Positions 1 to 9,307 of a DNA stretch of 64,000 nucleotides are shown here, in pieces. The stretch is from assembly GCF_050433395.1 (NCBI RefSeq), contig NZ_JBNPXH010000001.1:620001-684000 (forward strand), in the 5' to 3' direction. This stretch comes from Mobilitalea torta (GTDB lineage Bacteria > Bacillota > Clostridia > Lachnospirales > Lachnospiraceae). Both the position numbers and the translations under genes were made by a program. Positions within the stretch are counted from its first letter, which is position 1. Every line of letters starts with the position of its first letter. Below the pieces are notes generated by a model. That model made no database searches. It saw only the letters and a program-made list of their open reading frames with translations, and was not told where the DNA came from.

Positions 1-2562
1 ATGAAGCTGGAGAGTAAGTATCAGATATCCAGCTACTCTATGCGCACCAATTATCTCTTTGAGCCTGAAGAGGAAGAGGATAATAAATATATTCTGGAAT
101 TGGCCTTTCTATCCGACCTTCCGGAGCACAGCTCCATGTTATCCGGAACCATGTACAGCGGGGAGATCGTCAACGGCGCCATTGAAGTCATCGTCAGCAG
201 AAAGACAATGATGGAACACAATTTAATGATCGGGCAAGAATTGTATCTGGCAGATGTCCGGGATAAGAATGATAAACCGTATAAAATCAGAATTACGGGT
301 GTGTTCCAGAATTCAAAGGAGAATGATGCCTACTGGGTCAAAAGCCCGGACTCTCTGCTCAGACAGTTTTATATGGATGAAGCTTTATTCAAATCCATGT
401 TTGTCAATTATGAGAAGCCGGAGTATGCATGGAACAGTTCCTGGTACGCATTGCTGGACTATGACAGCATAAAGTCCGGACAGGTCGGACATATGCTCAC
501 CACTTTAGATGAAGTCAATAGTCAAATCAAAAAAATTGATTGCTATTACTACAAAGAATTTTATAGTGAGCTCCTCCGGTCCTTTGAAAAAAAGCAGGCT
601 AAATTGGTTAACATCCTCTTTTTGCTGGAAATTCCTATCTTTATTCTGCTGGTTATCTTTATCTATATGGTAAATAATCAGATGATGCTTCTTGAACGGG
701 GAGATATAGCAGTATTAAAGAGCAGAGGAGCATCCAATCTGCATATTATACGAATTTATCTGCTTCAGGGTTTATTCATAGCCGTAACCGGTATATTACT
801 GGGAATTCCCCTGGGATTATTCTTTTGCCGCACCCTTGGTAATGCCAACGCGTTTTTAGAATTTGTCTCCAGGTCTCCTCTTCCTCCCGCACTGACCGGA
901 ACCAGTATAGGAGCAGCAATTCTTTGTGCTTTTGCTTCCGTGGGAATTACCGTAGTGCTGGCGATTTTTCATACCAGAGAGACGATTGTATCTTACAAAA
1001 GAAAGATGAATAAACGGAATCAAGGAGCGATACTGCGCGGCTTTTTGTCGGGAGGAATCTTTCTTGCGGTGGCATTCTATGGCCTTTACAGCTTTCGGCT
1101 GCGGGCCGGATCGATTGCTGCCAGTGTGGAGGCCGGGGCCGGACTGGACCCGTTGCTGTTTTGCAGTTCCATATTTTTTATTATAGGCGGGGGATTTTTA
1201 ATCCAGGCGGCGTTTCCCATCGCGGTAAAGCTTTTATTCCAGCTGGGTAAGAGCCGGTGGAGTCCGGCTTCCTATGCCTCTTTCCAAAAGGTGATAAAGG
1301 GGGCCGACAATCAGGGGTTCATCATCCTTTTCTTAATAATTACGGTAGCCTTAGGGGTCTTTGATGCAACATTAGCCCGGACAATTAATGGCAATGAAGA
1401 GGACAGGGTCGTATATTCCATAGGAGCGGATATTGTTGTACAGGAGAAGTGGGTTAGTAATGAAGACGATATTAAAGCATACATAACTTCTCTGAAGGAA
1501 ATGGGACAGAATGTCACGGAAAACAGTTTTGATGTGTTTTACATTGAACCGGATTTTAATCGTTATAAGGAGCTTGAAGGAGTGCAAACAGCTTCCAAGG
1601 TATATGTTAATAAAGAGATTACGGTTCAGGTGGATAAAGGTAAAATCACAGCTGCACTTATGGGGATTAATTCAAAGGAATTCGGTCAAACCGCATATTT
1701 TAAAAATAACCTATTGGATGCCCATTGGTATCACTATCTCAATAAGCTTGCAAGGGAGAGAGACGGAATTCTTGTTTCCTCTAATTTCAGAGATCTATAT
1801 GGATATAAGATAGGAGATACCATTGCGTATTCTAACAGTAACAAAACAGCCAGGGGCACGATACAGGGCTTCATAGATTATTGGCCCTCCTATCAGCCGG
1901 TAATGAAGGAAACAGATTCCAGCGGTGTGGTGAAGGAGGTAAATCAATTCTTAATCGTTGCTAATTTATCCAGGGTACAGACCGTATGGGGAATTAGACC
2001 CTATCAGGTATGGATGAGGACGAAGGACTCAACCGGCTTTCTTTATGATTTTGCAAAGGAAAATCAGGTGGAATACGTGATGTTCAAGGATTTGTCTGCT
2101 GAGATAATTCATAAGAATAATGATCCGTTCTTTCAGGGAACCAACGGAATCCTGACCCTGGGCTTCATTATCATCCTCTTGATCTGTGCCGTTGGATTTC
2201 TGATATTCTGGATCTTATCCATCCTGTCCAGAACCTTGCAGTTTGGAGTATTTCGTGCCATGGGTATGACCATGTGGGAGATGATAGGTATGCTATTGCA
2301 GGAACAGCTCTTCCTGTCAGTTCTTCCGATTTTTTTAGGTTTATTCATAGGGCACTGGGTTTCCCGGCTTTATGTTCCTCTGATTCAGATGGCATACACT
2401 TCCTCAGAACAGGTGATACCGCTGGAAATAATTAACTTGCAAAGCGACCAGATACGGATATTATTTATTGTTACTTTAATGGTGGTATTTTGTATGGGTA
2501 TCATCGGCAAACTGATTTCTAACTTGAAAATAACCCAGGCTTTGAAATTAGGGGAGGATTAG
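1..2562 (+). CDS. FtsX/MacB-type ABC transporter permease, probably cut at the left edge
   Basis: Large membrane subunit of an ABC exporter of the FtsX/MacB superfamily, which couples ATP hydrolysis to export or envelope remodelling. The visible 853 residues begin directly in the extracytoplasmic domain (about residues 1-200). A first FtsX membrane block follows (hydrophobic stretches near 205-225, 250-275, 300-325, 345-405), then a second extracytoplasmic domain (about 470-700) and a last three-helix block (about 712-850). Members normally have an N-terminal helix before the first outer domain. None is seen, so the in-frame ATG at base 1 is probably internal and the true start lies outside the window. 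It is followed 4 bp later by two ATPase genes and a secreted protein, clearly one operon. Confidence 0.85.
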   Translation: MKLESKYQISSYSMRTNYLFEPEEEEDNKYILELAFLSDLPEHSSMLSGTMYSGEIVNGAIEVIVSRKTMMEHNLMIGQELYLADVRDKNDKPYKIRITGVFQNSKENDAYWVKSPDSLLRQFYMDEALFKSMFVNYEKPEYAWNSSWYALLDYDSIKSGQVGHMLTTLDEVNSQIKKIDCYYYKEFYSELLRSFEKKQAKLVNILFLLEIPIFILLVIFIYMVNNQMMLLERGDIAVLKSRGASNLHIIRIYLLQGLFIAVTGILLGIPLGLFFCRTLGNANAFLEFVSRSPLPPALTGTSIGAAILCAFASVGITVVLAIFHTRETIVSYKRKMNKRNQGAILRGFLSGGIFLAVAFYGLYSFRLRAGSIAASVEAGAGLDPLLFCSSIFFIIGGGFLIQAAFPIAVKLLFQLGKSRWSPASYASFQKVIKGADNQGFIILFLIITVALGVFDATLARTINGNEEDRVVYSIGADIVVQEKWVSNEDDIKAYITSLKEMGQNVTENSFDVFYIEPDFNRYKELEGVQTASKVYVNKEITVQVDKGKITAALMGINSKEFGQTAYFKNNLLDAHWYHYLNKLARERDGILVSSNFRDLYGYKIGDTIAYSNSNKTARGTIQGFIDYWPSYQPVMKETDSSGVVKEVNQFLIVANLSRVQTVWGIRPYQVWMRTKDSTGFLYDFAKENQVEYVMFKDLSAEIIHKNNDPFFQGTNGILTLGFIIILLICAVGFLIFWILSILSRTLQFGVFRAMGMTMWEMIGMLLQEQLFLSVLPIFLGLFIGHWVSRLYVPLIQMAYTSSEQVIPLEIINLQSDQIRILFIVTLMVVFCMGIIGKLISNLKITQALKLGED

Positions 2563-2566
2563 CAGT

Positions 2567-3241
2567 ATGGAATACATGATAAAGACAGCAGGAGTAAACC
2601 GATACTTCCGGATTCCTAATAACGAAACCTTACATGTTCTTAAGGATATTAATATGGAGATACCAAAAGGCAAGCTGACTATTTTAAAAGGACGCTCCGG
2701 TTCCGGGAAGACAACCTTATTGAATATCTTAGGGGCATTGGACAGCGCTTCTTCCGGAGCTGTATGGCTGGAGGATCTTAACTTATCCGAGCTGGGGGAA
2801 AGAAAGCGCTGTAAGCTGAGAAGAAGAAAAATAGGTTTTATCTTTCAGTCCGTGGCGCTGATCCCCACCATGACCGCTTTCGAAAATGTGGAATACATGC
2901 TGCGGCTTGCCGGGGTTAAGACGAACCGGAAGGAACGGGTGATTGAATGCCTGAAGATGGTGGGCTTGGGGCAGCGGATGTATCATATGCCCCAGGAGCT
3001 CTCCGGCGGAGAGCAGCAAAGAACCGCCATTGCCAGAGCGATCGCCCATAAACCTCTTATTATCTATGCCGATGAACCAACGGCGGAACTGGATACGAAT
3101 ACGGCGCTTCAAATTATGAAAATATTTAAAAGCCTCACTGAGAAAGAGGGTATCACAGTCGTCATGACAACCCATGATACCGGACTTATGGAAATCGGTG
3201 ACAGGGTTTATGAGCTGGAGGACGGTGGTTTTGTTGAATGA
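2567..3241 (+). CDS. ABC transporter ATPase, LolD/MacB type
   Basis: Cytoplasmic ATPase of 224 residues, the usual length for LolD/MacB-like subunits. It has Walker A GRSGSGKTT near residue 44, a Q-loop (FQSVALIP), signature LSGGEQQR near 145, Walker B with catalytic glutamate (IIYADEPTAELD) and the H-loop TTHD. The ATG at 2567 lies 10 bp behind the GGGAGGA that ends the permease gene. It is the first of two adjacent ATPases in the operon, so the permease may be served by an ATPase heterodimer. The substrate cannot be told from sequence. Confidence 0.9.
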   Translation: MEYMIKTAGVNRYFRIPNNETLHVLKDINMEIPKGKLTILKGRSGSGKTTLLNILGALDSASSGAVWLEDLNLSELGERKRCKLRRRKIGFIFQSVALIPTMTAFENVEYMLRLAGVKTNRKERVIECLKMVGLGQRMYHMPQELSGGEQQRTAIARAIAHKPLIIYADEPTAELDTNTALQIMKIFKSLTEKEGITVVMTTHDTGLMEIGDRVYELEDGGFVE

Positions 3242-3257
3242 CGGCAAAGAATCTTTG

Positions 3258-4151
3258 ATGATACAATGCGACAATCTGGTTAAAATCTATAAAACAAGGG
3301 ATAGTGAGGTTCTCGCCCTGCAGGGTCTTGACATGAATGTGGCCTCCGGTGAGCTGATGGCAATTGTGGGTAAAAGCGGCAGCGGTAAATCCACCTTCTT
3401 AAATATGATAGGCGGATTGGATAAGCCTTCTGCGGGAAAGCTTTTTGTCGACGGAAAAGACTTGTTCAAAATGAACAGGCAAAGTCTTATTGAATATAAA
3501 AAACGAACCGTCGGCTTCGTATGGCAGAATAATGCCAGGAACCTTTTCCCATATTTAAACGCGATCCAGAACATACAGGTACCTATGATCTTCACCGGGG
3601 AAAGAAAGAAGAGGGAAAATGCAATAAAGCTGCTGGAGCTGGTTGGAATGTCACATAAAAAATATAATCGCCTTGGGGAGTTATCCGGAGGGGAGCAGCA
3701 GCGAATCGCCATTGCCATTGCCCTTGCCAATAATCCTAAGATATTGCTGGCCGATGAACCCACCGGTTCTGTGGATAAGCATACGGCGGATTATATACTG
3801 GAGGTTTTCCGTGAATTAAATCAAACCCTAAAGACCACCATTATCATTGTCACCCATGATATCAATCTGGCAAAGAGGGTGCATAGGGTGGTGTCAATAC
3901 AGGACGGAAAAATAAACAGTGAGATGCATGCAAAGCAGGATTATCAGGCAAAATTGAGTCAGATTGCGTCCTTTCAGGAGGAGCACGATGAATATGCCAT
4001 CCTTGACCGGGCAGGCCGTTTGCAGCTGCCAAAAGAAATGTTAGAAAAGATGGGTGTCAATGATAATAAGGTAAGGCTGGAATATGTAAATGGATCAATC
4101 GTAATAAAACCGTCAAAAGAGCCTGAGAGGGAAGAGGAGGATTTATCATGA
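3258..4151 (+). CDS. ABC transporter ATPase with an AbrB-like C-terminal tail
   Basis: Second ATPase of the operon. It has Walker A GKSGSGKST, signature LSGGEQQR, Walker B ILLADEPTGSVD and H-loop THD. After the ATPase fold (about 225 residues) there is a further ~70-residue extension. It ends in DRAGRLQLPKEMLEKMGV followed by KVRLEYVNGSIVIKP, which resembles a SpoVT/AbrB swapped-hairpin module; this assignment is from pattern only. The chosen start ATG (MIQCDNLVKIY) matches the family N-terminus. A TTG at 3231, overlapping the previous gene and 9 bp after GGAGG, is a credible alternative. The stop overlaps the next start by 4 bp (ATGA), indicating translational coupling. Confidence 0.85.
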   Translation: MIQCDNLVKIYKTRDSEVLALQGLDMNVASGELMAIVGKSGSGKSTFLNMIGGLDKPSAGKLFVDGKDLFKMNRQSLIEYKKRTVGFVWQNNARNLFPYLNAIQNIQVPMIFTGERKKRENAIKLLELVGMSHKKYNRLGELSGGEQQRIAIAIALANNPKILLADEPTGSVDKHTADYILEVFRELNQTLKTTIIIVTHDINLAKRVHRVVSIQDGKINSEMHAKQDYQAKLSQIASFQEEHDEYAILDRAGRLQLPKEMLEKMGVNDNKVRLEYVNGSIVIKPSKEPEREEEDLS

Positions 4152-5668
4152 AAAAGGTGATCAAAACCGTTATTTTATTGTTCCTGATGATGGGCTGCTT
4201 TCACATGGCAGCCGAAAAAAGAGCGGAGGCTTCCGCTTTAAGTGATGTAACGCTGCAAGAAGCGGACGATCTGGATAACATGCCTTATCCTGACACGACC
4301 GCCGTTTATTATGAATATGAGCGGAATAGCTATGTTAAATTCACCATAGATACTCCCGGAGAGGTGAGAGCTTATTTCCGGCTTGATGTGAATTCCAGAG
4401 CAAGCGGAAATATATGGATCAGTACGGATCCGGCAGGGAAGGACATCATTGGTACGATTTCAAAATTCTCAGGCAGCGGGACGGAACTATCATGGTTTCT
4501 GGAGAGCGGTACCTATTACTTGTTTGCCGTTGCAACCTATCAGTCTTACGAAGCAAATGTGGCCTTGCTGTTTGAAAGGTCAAAGGGAATTGAAGATAAG
4601 AGAGCGACAAGCTTTCAGGACAGCAACAGGCTTAATTTTAAGGAAGTAAAAAAGGGGTTCTTGTCCAATATAAACGCAAATGCTTATTATTCCTTTGAAG
4701 TAAAAGAAAAAGCCAATGCAGCTATCCGGTATACCTTTGATTCTTCTGCAAAAACCAATCAGGAAACCGGCTATTGCACCCTGTATGATGAGGATGAGTT
4801 TTTCCTGGGTGAGGGAAGCTATACCAAAACAGACAAAGGAGTAAAGGAATTTAACTATTTACTGGAGCCGGGAGTCTATTATGTTAAGCTTCATGGGTTA
4901 TACGGCAATACGACATTGCAGATTGTCCCGATGTATTATGATATTGCTCTCACGGCTGACACCGACGGCGTCTGGACGACGGAGCCGGTTGAAGTCAATA
5001 TTGATACCGTCATTGACTATAAGGAAATTATGGTTCTGTTTAAGGATGTGAAGGATACATTAATTGACAAAGCTTCTGTTTGGACCGAGAGCAATCCTGC
5101 TTATGTGAAGCTTGACGGCGAGACCTTCGAGGCCAGGGACAGCGGTATCTATTCCGTAAGAATTACGGATAAGTTTGGAAACCATTCCATGAAGAAAATA
5201 GAGATATCCAATGTTGATGTCACAAAACCGGTTATCAAAGGGGTAACTGACAAGAAAAGTTATAAGAAAGCGGTAACCATAACCTGGACGGATAAGCACA
5301 GCGGTATTAACCATAACAAAACCACTCTGAATGGTAAAAAAGTAACCAGCGGGGTTAAGATAACAGAGGAAGGAAAGTATACCCTGAAGGTATACGATAA
5401 AATAGGCAACCATACCTCCGTTGCGTTCACCATTGACCGCACTGCCCCTACCGCCGGAGTGGAAGACGGGAAAACATATAAGGAATCCGTTATACTGAAG
5501 TTTAGGGATAACCTATCCGGCATAAGCAAAATAATGGTTGACAACGAGGAGATAACCGCTTCCGGCAATACCTATTACTGCTATATAGACGGAGAATATA
5601 CTGTAGAATTATGGGATAAGGCGGGAAATTACCGGAAAATCAATTTTTACATCAAGAGAAAATATTAA
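4148..5668 (+). CDS. Secreted protein with repeated bacterial Ig-like domains
   Basis: A 506-residue exported protein. The N-terminus is a signal peptide (MKKVIKTVILLFLMMGCFHM, then AAEKRAEA). The cysteine inside it sits in a poor lipobox (MMGC), so lipid attachment is uncertain. The central part (about 30-275) looks like two pre-peptidase-C-like beta-sandwich repeats (YYEYERNSYVKFTID and YYSFEVKEKANAAIRYTFD). The C-terminal half has three Ig-like repeats with the motif DxTxPxI or DRTAPTAGVEDGKTYKES and DKxGNxxxxxF. It is the last gene of the ABC operon and coupled to the ATPase gene, so it is probably a partner or cargo of the exporter. No catalytic motif was seen. Confidence 0.8.
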   Translation: MKKVIKTVILLFLMMGCFHMAAEKRAEASALSDVTLQEADDLDNMPYPDTTAVYYEYERNSYVKFTIDTPGEVRAYFRLDVNSRASGNIWISTDPAGKDIIGTISKFSGSGTELSWFLESGTYYLFAVATYQSYEANVALLFERSKGIEDKRATSFQDSNRLNFKEVKKGFLSNINANAYYSFEVKEKANAAIRYTFDSSAKTNQETGYCTLYDEDEFFLGEGSYTKTDKGVKEFNYLLEPGVYYVKLHGLYGNTTLQIVPMYYDIALTADTDGVWTTEPVEVNIDTVIDYKEIMVLFKDVKDTLIDKASVWTESNPAYVKLDGETFEARDSGIYSVRITDKFGNHSMKKIEISNVDVTKPVIKGVTDKKSYKKAVTITWTDKHSGINHNKTTLNGKKVTSGVKITEEGKYTLKVYDKIGNHTSVAFTIDRTAPTAGVEDGKTYKESVILKFRDNLSGISKIMVDNEEITASGNTYYCYIDGEYTVELWDKAGNYRKINFYIKRKY

Positions 5669-5711
5669 TTTTACCGGGACAGGAATGGGAAGCAGGTAAC
5701 AGTTCAGACGG

Positions 5712-5865
5712 CAATGTCATTTAGTTAAGGCCCGGGCGCTGTACCAAGTCCCTTTTACTTGCCTTACCTTCGCGTGTTCAGGACGCTCCGCTTCACAAGA
5801 TACGCTCAGACGGTCAGCGTAAAAGGGACTTGGTACAGCGCCCGGGCCTTAACTAAATGACATTG
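5712..5865. mobile_element. MITE-like palindromic element with 47-bp perfect terminal inverted repeats
   Basis: The left arm 5712-5758 and right arm 5819-5865 are exact reverse complements over all 47 bases. The arms start CAATGTCATTTAGTTAAGG and enclose a 60-base centre. The element is bracketed by an identical 10-bp direct repeat GTTCAGACGG (5702-5711 and 5866-5875), as expected for a target-site duplication. It has no coding capacity, so it would be moved in trans. It fills most of the 323-bp gap between the ABC operon and the xylanase gene. A 10-bp duplication is within the range seen for IS4-type transposases, but this family assignment is inference. As RNA it would form a very stable hairpin and may act as a terminator. 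Confidence 0.85.
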
Positions 5866-5991
5866 GTTCAGACGGGGGCAGGAAAATCCCATGAGAGCAG
5901 CAGGATCATGACATGTATTTAGTTCGTAAAATAATACCCGAATAGAATACTTAGAATAACAGCATGTAAGGACAGGAGAATGGAGATTATT

Positions 5992-6957
5992 ATGACGAGT
6001 TTAAAAGAGAAATACAAGGATTATTTTAAGGTTGGTGCCGCAGTAAGCAAAAGGACGGTAAAAAGCCATGCTCAGGTGATTGCGGAACATTTTAACTCAA
6101 TTACCTGTGAGAATGAAATGAAATATTCCAGTATTGCACCGGAGGAAGAGCGGTTTAATTTCGGCATTGCCGATGATATTATGGAGTTTGCCAGGGATAA
6201 TCAGATGGCAGTGCGGGGACATACCTTCGTATGGCATAACCAGACCCCCGAATGGGTGTTTAGAGATGCTGACCGGAATCAATTATTACAGCGGATCAGA
6301 AATCATATGATAGCCTTGGGAGGGCGGTATAGCAAGGAAATATTTGCCTGGGACGTGGTGAATGAGGCGATCGAGGACAAGGCGGATGAGGTATTGCGCC
6401 GGTCAAAGTGGTTTGAGATACTGGGAGAAGGCTTTATGGATGATATTTTTCTGATGGCAAGGGAGGTATTACCGGATAAGGAGCTTTATTATAATGATTA
6501 CAATGAAACCAATCCCATAAAGAGGCAGAAAATATACCATACCATTAAAAATATGCGGGAGCGGGGAATTCCGGTGGATGGAATAGGAATGCAATGCCAT
6601 CATAATATATATGAACCGTCTGCCGATGAATTGAAACGAGCCATTGAATTATACGCAGAGCTGGGTGTAAAATTACATATTACCGAGATGGATGTGTCAT
6701 TATTTGAATTCAATGATCATGGCAGCATCGCCGGGCCAACAGCAGAATTAATTGAGAAGCAGGCAAGCGTCTATGAGAAGTCCTTCAAGATCTTCCGCGA
6801 GTATAAGGAGCATATTGATTGTGTTACGATTTGGGGGGTAGCGGATGACGCAACCTGGCTGGATCATTTTCCGGCCCGTAACCGTAAGAACTGGCCGCTG
6901 CTGTTTGATGAAGAACATAATCCGAAGGAAGCGTTCTATAGAATTATGGAGTTCTAG
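5992..6957 (+). CDS. GH10 endo-1,4-beta-xylanase, cytoplasmic
   Basis: Retaining xylanase of family GH10, a single TIM-barrel domain of about 320 residues with no signal peptide or carbohydrate-binding module. It therefore probably cuts imported xylo-oligosaccharides inside the cell. Visible family motifs are TCENEMK (39-45), RGHTFVWHNQTPEW (75-88), the acid/base glutamate in WDVVNEAIE (E125), and the nucleophile in HITEMDVS (E232). The start at 5992 is preferred because GGAG lies 6 bp upstream; an in-frame ATG at 5980 has its purine tract too close. It is first in a run of five glycosidase genes on the same strand. Confidence 0.93.
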   Translation: MTSLKEKYKDYFKVGAAVSKRTVKSHAQVIAEHFNSITCENEMKYSSIAPEEERFNFGIADDIMEFARDNQMAVRGHTFVWHNQTPEWVFRDADRNQLLQRIRNHMIALGGRYSKEIFAWDVVNEAIEDKADEVLRRSKWFEILGEGFMDDIFLMAREVLPDKELYYNDYNETNPIKRQKIYHTIKNMRERGIPVDGIGMQCHHNIYEPSADELKRAIELYAELGVKLHITEMDVSLFEFNDHGSIAGPTAELIEKQASVYEKSFKIFREYKEHIDCVTIWGVADDATWLDHFPARNRKNWPLLFDEEHNPKEAFYRIMEF

Positions 6958-7032
6958 CCATAGAAGGGATTGTTGGGCAAAAAGAACAGGGAAAGTTGAC
7001 CGGTGATTTTAAGTTTGGACAAGGAGCGGTGT

Positions 7033-9258
7033 ATGAGCAGATTGTGGTATAGGAAACCGGCGGCCGTATGGGAGGAGGCTCTGCCTCTGGGAAACGGGCG
7101 CATGGGAGCTATGGTGTTTGGGAAGACGGATGAAGAGCACATTCAACTAAACGAAGACAGTGTCTGGTACGGGGGTCCCATGGACCGGAATAATCCGGAC
7201 GCCTTGAGGAATTTACCAAAGATAAGAGAGCTTATTAAGCAGGACCGGATCAGAGAAGCAGAAGAACTGATGATATATGCGCTATCGGGTACCCCCCAGA
7301 GCCAGAGACCCTATCAGTCCCTTGGTGATCTCTTTCTCCGGTTTAAAGGTATTCCTGGCGAGGTGAAAGATTACGAGAGAAGTCTTTCCCTGCAGGATGC
7401 AATTCACCGCATTCGGTTTACTGCGGGAAAGAAAGTCTATGAAAGAGAGAGCTTTCTGTCTGCAGCGGATGATGTGATGGTGATGCATTTGAAGGCGAAG
7501 GGAAAGGGAAGGATATCCTTTACGGCCCTGCTTATGCGTGAACGCTTTTATGACAGGTCCCTGGGTATATCAAACGATATGATTATGATGGACGGCAATC
7601 TGGGCCAGGGGGGATTATGTTTTGGAATGCTTCTGAAGGCGGCTGCCGAGGGCGGAACCTGTGAGGTGATCGGAGAACATCTGATTGTCAGTGATGCAGA
7701 TGAGGTAACCCTGTTATATACCGCCGGTACGACCTTCCGATACCAGGAATTGCAGACACAGTTGGAGCAGGTGTTATCCAGGGCCTCCGAGTTCACCTAT
7801 GACGAATTGAAGAGACGGCATCTGGAGGATTATAGAAAGCTGTATGACAGAGTTACTTTTCAATTGACAGGTACGCCCATATATGATGAGATACCAACGG
7901 ATGAGCGCCTGGAACGGGTAAAAAAGGGAGAGGCTGATTATGGTCTTTCCAAGCTTTACTTTGATTTTGGACGCTATCTTCTGATCTCCTGCAGCCGGGA
8001 GGGAACCCTGCCTGCCAACCTGCAAGGTATCTGGAATAAGGATATGCGTCCGGCCTGGGACTCCAAATATACCATCAATATTAACACGGAGATGAATTAC
8101 TGGCCGGCAGAGGTGTGTAATCTTTCCGAATGTCACAAACCCTTGTTTGACCTTATAAAAAGGATGCTTCCCAACGGGCGGGAGACAGCCAGAAAAATGT
8201 ATGGCTGCAGGGGCTTTGTAGCTCATCATAATACGGATCTATGGGGGGATACGGCAGTTCAGGATCACTGGATTCCGGGGTCCTACTGGGTCATGGGAGC
8301 GGCATGGCTCTGCACTCATTTATGGATGCATTATGAATATACAATGGATCTGGAGTTTTTAAAAGAGGCATTCCCCATCATGAAGGAAGCAGCAGTATTT
8401 TTCCTGGATTTTCTCATTGAGGATGATGGATACTTAAAGACCTGCCCTTCCGTATCACCGGAGAATCTCTATCTTCTTCCCGGCGGAGAAGCCGGAGCGG
8501 TTTCCGCAGGAGTTACCATGGATAATCAAATTCTCAAGGATTTATTTGAACAATGTCTGAAAGCCATGGAGCGATTGGAAATTAATGACGGAACAGTGTT
8601 GCAGATAAAAGAGTGCCTGGGAAGGCTTGTTCCCACCCAGATAGGAAAGCACGGCCAGATTATGGAGTGGGCAAAGGAGTATGAGGAGCAGGACCCCGGA
8701 CATAGGCACATCAGCCATCTGTATGCGCTGCATCCGTCCAATCAGATCACGGTGGACGGCACGCCGGAGCTGGCAGAAGCGGCGAAGCTTACCCTGGAAC
8801 GGAGATTAATGCACGGCGGCGGACACACCGGCTGGAGCCGTGCATGGATTATTAATCTCTATGCAAGGCTTGGGGATGGGGAGAAGGCGTATTGGAATTT
8901 GGAACAGTTGTATGCGCAGTCCACCCTTCCCAACCTCTTTGATAATCATCCGCCGTTTCAAATCGACGGTAATTTCGGTGCTACGGCTGCAATCGCCGAG
9001 ATGCTGGTTCAGAGCACATCGGAAAGGCTGATCTTACTGCCTGCGCTGCCAAAAGCATGGCCGGACGGCGAGGCAGACGGTCTCTGCGTCCGCGGCGGAG
9101 CGAATATCCATCTTGAGTGGACAAAGGGACAATTAAAGAGATGTATCATAAAGGCGAAACACGAATATAAAGCGGACCTGTTATATCAAGGGGAAAAGCG
9201 GAGGATCTCTTTACAAGCCGGCGAGGAGGCTGTCATCCACATAGGAATGACGGATTAA
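7033..9258 (+). CDS. GH95 family glycosidase (alpha-L-fucosidase or alpha-L-galactosidase), cytoplasmic
   Basis: Inverting glycosidase of family GH95, about 741 residues. The N-terminal beta domain starts LWYRKPAAVWEEALPLGNGR, the canonical GH95 opening. The (alpha/alpha)6 barrel carries TININTEMNYWPAE (the two active-site asparagines), HHNTDLWGD, the glutamate of SVSPENLY and the aspartate of FQIDGNFGATAAIAEM. There is no signal peptide. Start 7033 has AAGGAG 7 bp upstream; the longer frame from 7003 lacks a site. In a hemicellulose locus it would remove terminal fucose or L-galactose from xyloglucan or glucuronoxylan side chains. Which sugar is used cannot be read here. Confidence 0.9.
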   Translation: MSRLWYRKPAAVWEEALPLGNGRMGAMVFGKTDEEHIQLNEDSVWYGGPMDRNNPDALRNLPKIRELIKQDRIREAEELMIYALSGTPQSQRPYQSLGDLFLRFKGIPGEVKDYERSLSLQDAIHRIRFTAGKKVYERESFLSAADDVMVMHLKAKGKGRISFTALLMRERFYDRSLGISNDMIMMDGNLGQGGLCFGMLLKAAAEGGTCEVIGEHLIVSDADEVTLLYTAGTTFRYQELQTQLEQVLSRASEFTYDELKRRHLEDYRKLYDRVTFQLTGTPIYDEIPTDERLERVKKGEADYGLSKLYFDFGRYLLISCSREGTLPANLQGIWNKDMRPAWDSKYTININTEMNYWPAEVCNLSECHKPLFDLIKRMLPNGRETARKMYGCRGFVAHHNTDLWGDTAVQDHWIPGSYWVMGAAWLCTHLWMHYEYTMDLEFLKEAFPIMKEAAVFFLDFLIEDDGYLKTCPSVSPENLYLLPGGEAGAVSAGVTMDNQILKDLFEQCLKAMERLEINDGTVLQIKECLGRLVPTQIGKHGQIMEWAKEYEEQDPGHRHISHLYALHPSNQITVDGTPELAEAAKLTLERRLMHGGGHTGWSRAWIINLYARLGDGEKAYWNLEQLYAQSTLPNLFDNHPPFQIDGNFGATAAIAEMLVQSTSERLILLPALPKAWPDGEADGLCVRGGANIHLEWTKGQLKRCIIKAKHEYKADLLYQGEKRRISLQAGEEAVIHIGMTD

Positions 9259-9307
9259 GCAAATACCGTACGGCATTATGCACCGGAATGCCGTGCTGAC
9301 GAGGGGG

